This document shows positions 1 to 7,216 of a stretch of DNA of 64,000 bases, piece by piece. The notes below the pieces were generated by a model that searched no databases, was not told the origin of the DNA, and worked only from the letters and a program-made list of their open reading frames with translations. The DNA comes from Planctomonas psychrotolerans (GTDB lineage: Bacteria > Actinomycetota > Actinomycetes > Actinomycetales > Microbacteriaceae), in NCBI RefSeq assembly GCF_008642235.1, contig NZ_SJEV01000001.1, forward strand, positions 2,250,400-2,314,399, read 5' to 3'. The position numbers and the translations under genes are program-made. How positions within the stretch are numbered: position 1 is the stretch's first letter; each line of letters opens with the position of its first letter.

Positions 1-378
<378 letters not shown>

Positions 379-407
379 GCCCCGAGCTAGCGCGAAGCAG
401 CACGGAT

Positions 408-446
408 GCGGGCGGGGAGGCTTCGGCCCTCCCGCCCGCAGTTCTT
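408..446 (+). terminator. Rho-independent terminator after eno
   Basis: A GC-rich stem pairs GCGGGCGGG (408-416) with CCCGCCCGC (431-439), with additional pairs toward a TTCG-type loop. It is followed by a short T-rich stretch (GTTCTTT). It sits 30 bp after the enolase stop and before the next gene's ribosome binding site. Confidence 0.75.
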
Positions 447-482
447 TCCCCGACACACGATCCGCCGCACGGAAGGGGGCAC

Positions 483-1004
483 ATGAGGCCGTTCACGAAG
501 CGCCGCGACCGCGACGAGACCGAGCGTGTTCCCGCCGCCTTCTCCTCCGGGAACGAGGCCACCGGCAACTGGCTCCGCAGCATCCGCTTCTCCGGATTCT
601 CGATCATGGTGCTCTCGCTCATCGTGCTGTTCATCGTCGTGCTCGCCCCCGGGCTCAAGATCTACCTCGAGCAGCGGCAGCAGGTGGCCGAACTCGAGGC
701 CGCCGTGGCCGCCCAGGAGGCGGAGATCGACTCCCTTCAGGACGAGCGCGCCCGGTACAACGACCCGGCCTACCTCAAGGCGGAGATCCGCGACCGCCTC
801 TTCTACGTGATGCCGGGCGAAACCTCGTTCCTCGTGATCGACGACCTGGGCGAGGTGGCGTCGGCCGAGACGATGCCCGTGAGCGAGAACCTCCAGGAGA
901 CGCGCGTGGACTGGGTCTCCACCCTGTTCGGGTCGGTGATGACCGCGGGTCTCAGCGACGTGCCGCCGGACGAGCTGACCACGACAGAATCGACACCCGG
1001 ATGA
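483..1004 (+). CDS. ftsB: FtsB/DivIC-family septum formation initiator
   Basis: Predicted single-pass divisome protein. Residues 1-35 are charged and cytoplasmic. One membrane helix lies near residues 38-60 (MVLSLIVLFIVVLAPG). An extracytoplasmic coiled coil follows (about 65-100, rich in E, Q and A) and then a DivIC-like YLKAEIRDRLFYVMPGE segment. In family members this coiled coil pairs with FtsL at the septum. Start ATG 483 has a good ribosome site (GGAAGGGGG). The stop overlaps the DUF501 start (ATGA). Length 173 aa is typical of actinobacterial DivIC. The acidic C-terminal tail is probably disordered. Confidence 0.9.
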   Translation: MRPFTKRRDRDETERVPAAFSSGNEATGNWLRSIRFSGFSIMVLSLIVLFIVVLAPGLKIYLEQRQQVAELEAAVAAQEAEIDSLQDERARYNDPAYLKAEIRDRLFYVMPGETSFLVIDDLGEVASAETMPVSENLQETRVDWVSTLFGSVMTAGLSDVPPDELTTTESTPG

Positions 1005-1516
1005 GCACCCCGCCCTTCGATCCGCCGAGCGCCGAGGACATCGCGCTGGTCTCGGCGCAGCTCGGCCGCCCGGCCCGCAACGTGCTCGGCATCAGCGCGC
1101 GCTGCGTGTGCGGTGCCCCCACGGTGGTCGCGACGGCGCCCCGCCTCAGCACGGGTGAGCCGTTCCCCACGCTCTACTACCTCAGTTCACCGGCGGCGAC
1201 CGCGGCGATCTCGCACCTCGAGGCCGAGCACGTGATGGTCGAGCTGCAGGACTCGCTCGCTGACGACTCCGACCTCGCCGACGCCTACCGCGCCGCCCAC
1301 CTCGCCTACCTCGCCGACCGCGAGAGCATCGAGGTCGTGCCGGAACTCGCCGGCATCTCCGCGGGTGGAATGCCCACGCGCGTGAAGTGCCTGCACGCCC
1401 TCGCCGCGCACGCGCTCTCGGCCGGACCCGGCGTGAATCCCATCGGCGACCTCGCCCTGGAGCGTGCCGACTGGTCACCGACCGTATGCCGGTGCGCCGT
1501 CTATGACGACGTGTAG
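1001..1516 (+). CDS. DUF501 domain protein
   Basis: Conserved actinobacterial protein of unknown function, 171 aa, translationally coupled to the ftsB-like gene by an ATGA overlap. Recognisable family features are GRPARNVLGISARC near residue 25, CVCGAPTVVATAPRL, the motif GEPFPTLYYLSSP, and a C-terminal RVKCLHALAAHALSAGPG followed by the ending NPIGDLALE. Several conserved Cys and His residues suggest a metal or redox site, but this is inference. The position directly after eno and ftsB is characteristic. In many relatives a Ppx/GppA phosphatase comes next; here a subtilase takes that place. Confidence 0.9.
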   Translation: MSTPPFDPPSAEDIALVSAQLGRPARNVLGISARCVCGAPTVVATAPRLSTGEPFPTLYYLSSPAATAAISHLEAEHVMVELQDSLADDSDLADAYRAAHLAYLADRESIEVVPELAGISAGGMPTRVKCLHALAAHALSAGPGVNPIGDLALERADWSPTVCRCAVYDDV

Positions 1517-1540
1517 CAGCCGACGACCGTCGGACCCCCG

Positions 1541-2812
1541 GTGCGCCTGATGCGCGCCCGCTTGCGGATCTGGGCCGCCGTCGTGGTCACCGCGCTCGCG
1601 ACCGTGCTCATCCCGTCGGCGGCCGCGGCGGATCCGGTGCGCGACCGCCAGTACTGGCTCGACGCCTACGGTTTCCGCTCCGCCTGGGAGGTCACCCGAG
1701 GGGAGGGCGTCACCGTCGCCGTCATCGACACCGGTGTGGTCGGCTCGGTGCCCGAGCTGGCCGGCGTCGTCCGCGGAGGGGTCGACGTCAGCGGCATCGG
1801 ATCGCTCAACGGGCAGACCCCGGTGGGCCAGTCGAGCGGCCACGGCACCCTCGTCGCCTCGCTCATCGCCGGCCGCGGCACGGGCGACGGCAGCGGCGTG
1901 CTGGGTGTCGCCCCGGAGGCCTCGATCCTCTCGGTGTCGGTCGCGCTCGGCGCGGGCGCCCGCGACTCCGACGACCAGATCGCGGCGGCGGTGCGCTGGG
2001 CGGTCGACAACGGCGCCGACGTCATCAACATGTCGCTGACCCGCAACTCCCTCGACTGGCCGGAGAGCTGGGACGACGCCTTCCTGCATGCCGCCGAGAA
2101 CGACGTCGTGATCGTCGCCGCCGCAGGAAACCGCGGCAGCGGCACCGCGGAGGTGGGCGCACCCGCCACCATCCCGGGCGTCGTGGCGGTGGCCGGGGTG
2201 GACCGGGACGGGCGCGCGAGTTTCGACGCCTCGTCGCAGGGCATCACGATCGCCGTCGCCGCGCCGAGCGAGGAGCTCGTCGGTGTGATGCCCGACGGCA
2301 GCTACGTGCAGTGGAGCGGTACGAGCGGTGCCGCGCCGCTCGTCTCCGGTCTCGTGGCGCTCATCCGCGCGTCCCATCCGGAACTCGACGCCGACAACGT
2401 GGTCAACCGGCTCGTCCGCACCGCCACACCGGCGGGAACGAGCACCCCGGACAGCATCTACGGATACGGGCTCATCAACGCCGCGGCTGCCGTGCGCGCG
2501 CCCGTCGAGCAGGTGACCGGGAATCCGGTGGGCGACCTGAGCCTCGCGGAGTGGGTGCGGCTGTACCGGCGCGCGGATGCCCCGCCTGTTCCGCAGGCGA
2601 CCTCCGTCCCGCCGCCGCGGGTGGAGCAGGCTCCGCCCGCCCCCTACGATCCCGCGACGGCGGTGCCCCCCGGCGTGCTCGACCTGCTGCCGTCGGCGCT
2701 CGAACTGCGCACGTTCGGCGTGCCGGCTCTCTTCTTCGCGGGCTTCGGCGCGGTCCTCGCTCTCCTTCTCGTCGCCGCGGTGCGGCATTTTCGTCGCGTT
2801 CTGCGAAAGTAG
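1541..2812 (+). CDS. Mycosin-like S8 serine protease, membrane anchored
   Basis: Secreted subtilisin-family protease of 423 aa. Signal peptide about 1-30 (ending SAAAA). The catalytic triad is visible: D63 in VIDTGV, H101 in SGHGTLVASLIAG, S262 in SGTSGAAPLVSG, with oxyanion N197 in AAAGN. A Pro-rich linker (about 345-385) leads to a C-terminal membrane helix (about 397-415) and a basic tail. This is the architecture of the type VII secretion mycosins (MycP). No ESX/T7SS genes are in the window, so a T7SS link is not supported here. The start could be GTG 1541 or ATG 1550; neither has a strong ribosome site. Confidence 0.88.
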   Translation: MRLMRARLRIWAAVVVTALATVLIPSAAAADPVRDRQYWLDAYGFRSAWEVTRGEGVTVAVIDTGVVGSVPELAGVVRGGVDVSGIGSLNGQTPVGQSSGHGTLVASLIAGRGTGDGSGVLGVAPEASILSVSVALGAGARDSDDQIAAAVRWAVDNGADVINMSLTRNSLDWPESWDDAFLHAAENDVVIVAAAGNRGSGTAEVGAPATIPGVVAVAGVDRDGRASFDASSQGITIAVAAPSEELVGVMPDGSYVQWSGTSGAAPLVSGLVALIRASHPELDADNVVNRLVRTATPAGTSTPDSIYGYGLINAAAAVRAPVEQVTGNPVGDLSLAEWVRLYRRADAPPVPQATSVPPPRVEQAPPAPYDPATAVPPGVLDLLPSALELRTFGVPALFFAGFGAVLALLLVAAVRHFRRVLRK

Positions 2813-2853
2813 TACCCTTTACTCAGTCCATCCACGCTTAGGAGCTATTCACC

Positions 2854-4287
2854 GTGCCCAGAATTCTCATCGTCGGCGGCGGCTATGCCGGCTTCTACAC
2901 CGCCTGGAAACTCGAGAAGTGGCTGCGCCCCGGCGAAGCCGACGTGACGCTCGTCGACCCGCTGCCCTACATGACCTACCAGCCGTTCCTGCCCGAGGTG
3001 GTCGCCGGATCCGTCGAGCCGCGCCACGCGGTGGTGTCGCAGCGTCGTCACCTCGACAAGACCACGTTCATCACGGCCAAGGTCACCGGCATCAACCACG
3101 CGACCAAGACGGCCACGATCGAGCCTGCCGTGGGTGAGCCCTACCCGTTCGAGTACGACATCATCGTCGTCACCGCGGGATCCGTGTCGCGCACCTTCCC
3201 GATCCCGGGTGTCGCCGACGAGGCCATCGGCCTGAAGACCATCGAAGAGGCCGTCGCCATCCGCGACCGCATCCTCGCCAACTTCGACCGCGCGGCCACG
3301 CTCCCCGCGGGTCCCGAGCGCGAGCGACTGCTGACCTTCGTCGTCGTCGGCGGCGGCTTCGCCGGCATCGAGGTCTTCGCGGAGATGCGTTCCCTCGCGA
3401 GCGCGCTCATCAAGCGCTACCCGACCATCACCTTCGACGACACTCACTTCCACCTCATCGAGGCGATGGGTCGCATCATGCCCGAGGTGTCGCTGGAGAC
3501 GAGCCACTGGGTGCTCAAGAACCTCGCCGAGCGCGGCGCCAACGTGCACCTCGACACGCAGCTCAAGTCCGCCGTCGGCGGCGTCATCGAGCTGTCGACC
3601 GGTGAGTCGTTCGAGTCGGACACCATCGTGTGGACCGCCGGTGTCATGGCGTCGCCGATGCTGAAGAACACCGACCTCCCGATCGAGGAGCGCGGTCGCC
3701 TCCGCGTGCGTCCCGACCTCCGCGTCGAGGGCGACGAGGGAATCGTCCCCGGTGCCTGGGGTGCCGGCGACGTGTCCGCCGTGCCCGACCTCACCGGGAA
3801 GGGCGTCGGCGGGTTCTGCGTGCCGAACGCTCAGCACGCCGTCCGTCAGGGCAAGCTCATGGCGAAGAACGTCGTGGCGTCGCTGCGCGGCGAGGGCCTC
3901 GAGGACTACAAGCACGACAACCTCGGCGCCGTCGCCGGTCTCGGAATCGGTGTCGGCGTGTTCCAGTCCGGCAAGATCGCCATCAAGGGTCTCCCGGCGT
4001 GGGTCATGCACCGCGGCTACCACGGTCTCGCGATCCCGACCGTCGAGCGCAAGGTGCGCGTCTTCCTCGGCTGGGTGAACAACTTCGTGCTCGGCCGGGA
4101 CATCGTCTCGCTCGAGGCGCGGGAGCGTCCGCGTCTCGCCTTCGAGACGTTCGCGTCGCGTCCGCGTCCGGCTGCCGGTTCGCCCGAGGCTCCGGCCGGT
4201 GGCTCCGCCACCGTCTCCGACACGACGCAGGACAAGCTGCCCGGCGCCGACGGCGTCTCCGCCCCGGTGTACGCGAACCCGGCCTAG
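2854..4287 (+). CDS. ndh: Type II NADH dehydrogenase (NAD(P)/FAD-dependent oxidoreductase)
   Basis: Single-subunit NADH:quinone oxidoreductase of the respiratory chain, peripheral to the membrane and non-proton-pumping. Two Rossmann motifs are visible: the FAD-binding ILIVGGGYAGF at the N-terminus and the NADH-binding VVVGGGFAGIE near residue 165. The FAD-domain signature GAWGAGDVSAVPD and the quinone-side VPNAQHAVRQG are also present. Length 477 aa fits actinobacterial Ndh. The GTG start has AGGAG upstream. The C-terminal 50 residues are Pro/Ala-rich and variable. A strong terminator follows at 4310, so the gene probably ends its own transcript. Confidence 0.92.
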   Translation: MPRILIVGGGYAGFYTAWKLEKWLRPGEADVTLVDPLPYMTYQPFLPEVVAGSVEPRHAVVSQRRHLDKTTFITAKVTGINHATKTATIEPAVGEPYPFEYDIIVVTAGSVSRTFPIPGVADEAIGLKTIEEAVAIRDRILANFDRAATLPAGPERERLLTFVVVGGGFAGIEVFAEMRSLASALIKRYPTITFDDTHFHLIEAMGRIMPEVSLETSHWVLKNLAERGANVHLDTQLKSAVGGVIELSTGESFESDTIVWTAGVMASPMLKNTDLPIEERGRLRVRPDLRVEGDEGIVPGAWGAGDVSAVPDLTGKGVGGFCVPNAQHAVRQGKLMAKNVVASLRGEGLEDYKHDNLGAVAGLGIGVGVFQSGKIAIKGLPAWVMHRGYHGLAIPTVERKVRVFLGWVNNFVLGRDIVSLEARERPRLAFETFASRPRPAAGSPEAPAGGSATVSDTTQDKLPGADGVSAPVYANPA

Positions 4288-4309
4288 TAACGCCGAACGC
4301 AGTTCCGAC

Positions 4310-4347
4310 GGGGACCCGAAGCCGCACCGGCTTCGGGTTCCCGTTTT
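4310..4347 (+). terminator. Rho-independent terminator after ndh
   Basis: A 15-bp stem (4310-4324 with 4328-4342, one G-U pair) encloses a 3-nt loop and is followed by GTTTT. It lies 23 bp after the ndh stop codon. This is one of the clearest intrinsic terminators in the window. Confidence 0.9.
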
Positions 4348-4459
4348 CGGTCCCGGGCTGAATAGTGCCGCTTGAGAGGCGCACGGCGCACGGCGTCCAC
4401 GGACGGCCGCCGTCGGCGGCCCGCCTAAACTGGTCGGAGCCGCGCCCGCCCGCGTCGGC

Positions 4460-4533
4460 GCCCCCGTAGCCCAACCGGCAGAGGCAGACGACTTAAAATC
4501 GTCCCAGTGTGGGTTCGAACCCCACCGGGGGTA
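4460..4533 (+). tRNA. tRNA-Leu(TAA)-like, short variable loop
   Basis: Complete 74-nt cloverleaf. Acceptor stem 4460-4466 with 4526-4532 (first pair G-U). D stem GCC 4469-4471 with GGC 4483-4485. Anticodon stem 4487-4491 with 4499-4503. Loop 4492-4498 places anticodon TAA at 4494-4496. T stem 4509-4513 with 4521-4525, with loop TTCGAAC. Discriminator base A4533; CCA is not encoded. The anticodon reads UUA leucine codons, yet the variable region (4504-4508) has only 5 nt, whereas bacterial tRNA-Leu is normally a long-variable-arm tRNA. The identity call therefore rests on the anticodon and A73. Confidence 0.85.
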
Positions 4534-4694
4534 CCGCGATCCTGCCGCCGCTGCCGCCGCCTCGTCGCGCTCGCCCGTCCGGTTGAAGATCCCCGTTCTG
4601 GGGTACGCGTCGTGTCCTCATTTCGACCGACGAGGGCATACGGTTCTCTTCATACGGTGCGGCGTGCTGCACCACCGGGAAGGAGAGGAACGCG

Positions 4695-5063
4695 ATGGAT
4701 GCGGTCGACGACGGCTCGCGCGAAGAACTCGAGGCCCGGCGGGACGGCCTGCTACGGCAGGCGGAACTGGTCGAGATCCGCGGCAGTGCACTCGACGACA
4801 TTCTGCCCTCGGAACTGGAGCGAGCCCGTGAGGCGCTCCGCGACGGGATCACCGCCTCCGTCCGTGCCGTCGACGGCGCCGAGTCGCAGGCCGAACGGGA
4901 CCGGTACCAGCAGAACGCCGACCGCGCCGAGGAGGCGCTGGCCTCGATCAGCCCGCCGCCGGTGGACGCTGCCTTCGTCGCGGCGGGGCATCGACTCGAG
5001 GCGAGCGGCATCGAGGCGCTGCTCGCCGAGAAGGACGCGGATGCCGACGCCGCTCACGAATAG
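4695..5063 (+). CDS. Hypothetical coiled-coil protein, 122 aa
   Basis: I do not recognise this protein. It is acidic and rich in Ala, Glu and Arg, with no signal peptide or membrane segment. Heptad-like stretches (REELEARRDGLLRQAELVE and ESQAERDRYQQNADRAEEAL) suggest two long helices or a coiled coil. The ATG start is preceded by a very good ribosome site (GGAAGGAGAGG). Codon usage matches the neighbours, so it is probably a real gene. Its last 10 bp overlap the convergent gene on the other strand. Confidence 0.7.
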   Translation: MDAVDDGSREELEARRDGLLRQAELVEIRGSALDDILPSELERAREALRDGITASVRAVDGAESQAERDRYQQNADRAEEALASISPPPVDAAFVAAGHRLEASGIEALLAEKDADADAAHE

Positions 5064-5389
5064 CTGTGCCGCGCGCCACGCCCGTTCGGCGGTCCGGTGC
5101 GAGATGCCAGAGCCGTGGGCTGGAACTTGACCGACCGGTCCGCCTCTTCCAACGTGGGGTAGTAGCCGATGAGCTCGCGCCGCTCCGAGGTGGCCGCCCA
5201 CGTGACCACGCGGTAGAACCACTGCCGTCGGGGCCCCAGCTGCAGGTGACGGATGACGGCGACAGGTTCCCGGCTGCTGTCGCGCATGATGATCCACTCG
5301 CTCTCGCCGATGCGGATCGGGGGCCAGGGTGGTTGCCATGACACGGGTGCTCCCATCTTTCCGGAGCAGTCCGGCCACTGCACGTTCAT
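5054..5389 (-). CDS. Hypothetical protein, about 100-111 aa
   Basis: Not recognised. The composition looks like a real soluble protein: Trp/Pro-rich N-terminus (SWQPPWPPIRIGESEWIIM), then a beta-rich RRQWFYRVVTWAATSERREL and YYPTLEEADRSV, a charged segment that could form a small alpha/beta fold. No signal peptide or membrane helix. Two starts are possible: ATG 5389, or ATG 5356, which has a GGAAAG just upstream but very close. Convergent with, and overlapping by 10 bp, the coiled-coil gene. Confidence 0.6.
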   Translation of the reverse strand: MNVQWPDCSGKMGAPVSWQPPWPPIRIGESEWIIMRDSSREPVAVIRHLQLGPRRQWFYRVVTWAATSERRELIGYYPTLEEADRSVKFQPTALASRTGPPNGRGARHSYS

Positions 5390-5454
5390 CGTAGCGGCGA
5401 CCCACCGACAGACGGCAGGGGTCAGGCTGCGGCCCGCAGCGGGAACGCGACGAA

Positions 5455-5491
5455 GGCCGGTGCCGCGACCACTCGGTCGACCGCACCGGCC
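5455..5491 (-). terminator. Candidate stem-loop terminator of the CWB2/M23 gene
   Basis: Perfect 9-bp arms GGCCGGTGC (5455-5463) and GCACCGGCC (5483-5491) with a 19-nt loop, 18 bp beyond the stop of the minus-strand cell-wall-binding protein gene. No clear T tract follows, so termination function is only likely. Confidence 0.45.
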
Positions 5492-5508
5492 CTTCGGCCC
5501 GACGAGCG

Positions 5509-6939
5509 TCAGCGGACGATGCCCACGTACTTCTCGAAGTCGACGTTCACGCCCCGGATCTTGAGGCTGAGGTGCAGGTGACGTCCCGAACCGTACTCCG
5601 ACCCGTAGGCCGAGGCGCCGGAGAGGCCGAGGCGCTGGCCCTGCGCCACCTGCTGTCCGGCCGCCACATCCACTCGGGACATGTGGAGGTACTCGGTGCG
5701 GGAAGAGTCGCCGTGGTCGATGAAGACCATGCGGCCGCCCGAACCGCCGAACGTGTGCTGGACGTAGATGACCTTGCCTGCCTTGACGGCGACGATGTCC
5801 GCTCCCACCGGAGAGGGGTAGTCGGTGCCGGGGTTCACGCTGGCGCGGGCCTTGTGATCATGGAAGTCGTCGGAGACGCGGCGGGTGAGCATCGGGTAGA
5901 TGTACTCCGCGGTCGCCACCGACACCGGCAGGGTGGGGAGATCGGAGCAGGGCAGCAGCGCCTCGACGGAGGTGCTCAGCGAGACGGTGCCGCCCAGCAG
6001 GGTCACCTTCGTGGCGTTCAGGCGCACGATGTCGGCGAGCACGGAGCTCGGTACGCACTCGGTCTGCACGACGTAGAGCGGTGTGTCGCTCCCGCCGGCC
6101 CAGGAGGATCCGGCGAGCGCATCCGGGAAGTTCATACCGGTCGCGAGCAGTACCCGGTCGGCCGAGGAGAACGCGTCGCGGTTGACCGCCACGGAGGTCT
6201 CGAAGCGGTTGGTTCCGGCCAGCCGGCCGACGGAGAAGCTCTGCGCCAGGTGCTTCTCGATGGAGGCGCTGACCGAGTTCGGGCCACCGACGATCTTCAC
6301 GTTGTTCACGCGGAGCTTCTTGAGCAGGGCGATCGTGGCGGCATCGACCGAGTCCGCTCCACCGTTCACGAGGAGCACGGGAGCGCCGCGGAGGCCCGCG
6401 GTACCTCCGGCGCTGAGGGCGTCGGGGAAGTCGCCGCCGGTGGTGATGTAGGCGGTCGACGAGCCGGATGCGCCGAACGCGTGGTCCACCACCGCGCGGG
6501 ACGACTCGAAGCGGTTCGCTCCGGCGACGCGGACGGTGTTGGGCTGGAGTGCCCTCAGCTGGTCGACCGCCTTGTCGGCGATCGACCCGGTGCCGCCGAC
6601 GACCACGATCTTGGCCGGCTTCAGGCGGGCGATCTCGTCCCGCACCGCGCCCGTCACGTACCACTTGTCGGTGAGCAGCAGCGGGCCGCCCTCCTTCGCG
6701 GCGGCGGCCCCGGCCGAGAGCGCGTCGGGGTAGTTCGATCCGGTGGCGACGTAGACGACCCGCGCCCCGTTCGGGTAGGCCCGTTGCGAGATCTTCGCGG
6801 CGCCCTCGTAGCGGTCGGAGCCGGCGACACGGTCGACGGCCGGTGGGGTCGGAGCGGCCTGCGCCGTACCGACTCCGGTGATCAGGATCAGCATGGCCGC
6901 GAGTGCGCTCGCGATCGTGTTCCTGGTACTCGTGCGCAT
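5509..6939 (-). CDS. Secreted protein with three cell-wall-binding repeats and an M23-like domain
   Basis: 476-aa exported protein. Signal peptide 1-28 (ends AQA). Three CWB2-type (PF04122-like) repeats span about 36-135, 136-233 and 238-332; each has R(V/L)AG-xx-RF/Y-E and FPDAL- or YPDAL-type motifs and a GG turn. The C-terminal 120 residues match the M23 (LytM) peptidase fold: TDYPSPVGADIVAV, FIDHGDSSRTEYLHM and GRHLHLSLK. The usual zinc ligand His of HxGxD is Asn here (N369 in NPGTD), while D373, H419, H454 and H456 are present, so activity is doubtful. Start ATG 6939 was chosen because GGAGAAC lies just upstream and a signal peptide follows directly. Likely attached to the cell wall. Confidence 0.88.
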   Translation of the reverse strand: MRTSTRNTIASALAAMLILITGVGTAQAAPTPPAVDRVAGSDRYEGAAKISQRAYPNGARVVYVATGSNYPDALSAGAAAAKEGGPLLLTDKWYVTGAVRDEIARLKPAKIVVVGGTGSIADKAVDQLRALQPNTVRVAGANRFESSRAVVDHAFGASGSSTAYITTGGDFPDALSAGGTAGLRGAPVLLVNGGADSVDAATIALLKKLRVNNVKIVGGPNSVSASIEKHLAQSFSVGRLAGTNRFETSVAVNRDAFSSADRVLLATGMNFPDALAGSSWAGGSDTPLYVVQTECVPSSVLADIVRLNATKVTLLGGTVSLSTSVEALLPCSDLPTLPVSVATAEYIYPMLTRRVSDDFHDHKARASVNPGTDYPSPVGADIVAVKAGKVIYVQHTFGGSGGRMVFIDHGDSSRTEYLHMSRVDVAAGQQVAQGQRLGLSGASAYGSEYGSGRHLHLSLKIRGVNVDFEKYVGIVR

Positions 6940-6994
6940 GGGTGTTCTCCTTGATTGATCACGGCAGACTGCGCACGAACAGAGCGACCGAGCG

Positions 6995-7002
6995 CCCCCC
7001 CC
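6995..7002 (-). repeat. G8 homopolymer upstream of the CWB2/M23 gene
   Basis: Eight consecutive C on the plus strand, that is G8 on the coding strand, 56 nt before the ATG at 6939 and inside the 277-bp gap 6940-7216. Such a tract could change length by slippage and alter promoter or leader geometry. The rest of the gap holds no gene; its far end (7140-7190) is comparatively AT-rich and may carry the promoter. Confidence 0.6.
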
Positions 7003-7216
7003 ACGGCGGCGGACTCTTCCGGTTTCTACACATGCGGCACGCGCATCCGAGCGGAGCGGATCGAGTCGCGTCACCGGAGCCCGGCGGCGCGATCTCGAGT
7101 TCCGCGTCCAGGTCGGAGATCATCGTCGCCGACTGCTCGTGAAACGTTGTGCGATTGCAATGTTACAGAATGGACACGAAAACTCACTCGCCCCAGTTCG
7201 GGGGCACACGCGCGAG

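Noticed and set aside
1475-2788. Long minus-strand open frame opposite the mycosin-like protease
   Set aside because: Arg/His/Gly-rich composition from antisense reading of a high-GC gene; no domain, no ribosome site. The plus strand has a full S8 triad.
2845-4023. Minus-strand open frame opposite ndh
   Set aside because: Antisense shadow; the plus-strand frame has both Rossmann motifs and a good start.
4460-4533. tRNA as an integration site for a genomic island
   Set aside because: No integrase gene or direct repeat of the tRNA 3' end follows; neighbouring genes look native.
5572-6954. 460-codon plus-strand frame opposite the CWB2/M23 gene
   Set aside because: His/Arg/Gly-rich, no family features; the minus strand encodes a signal peptide and three repeats.
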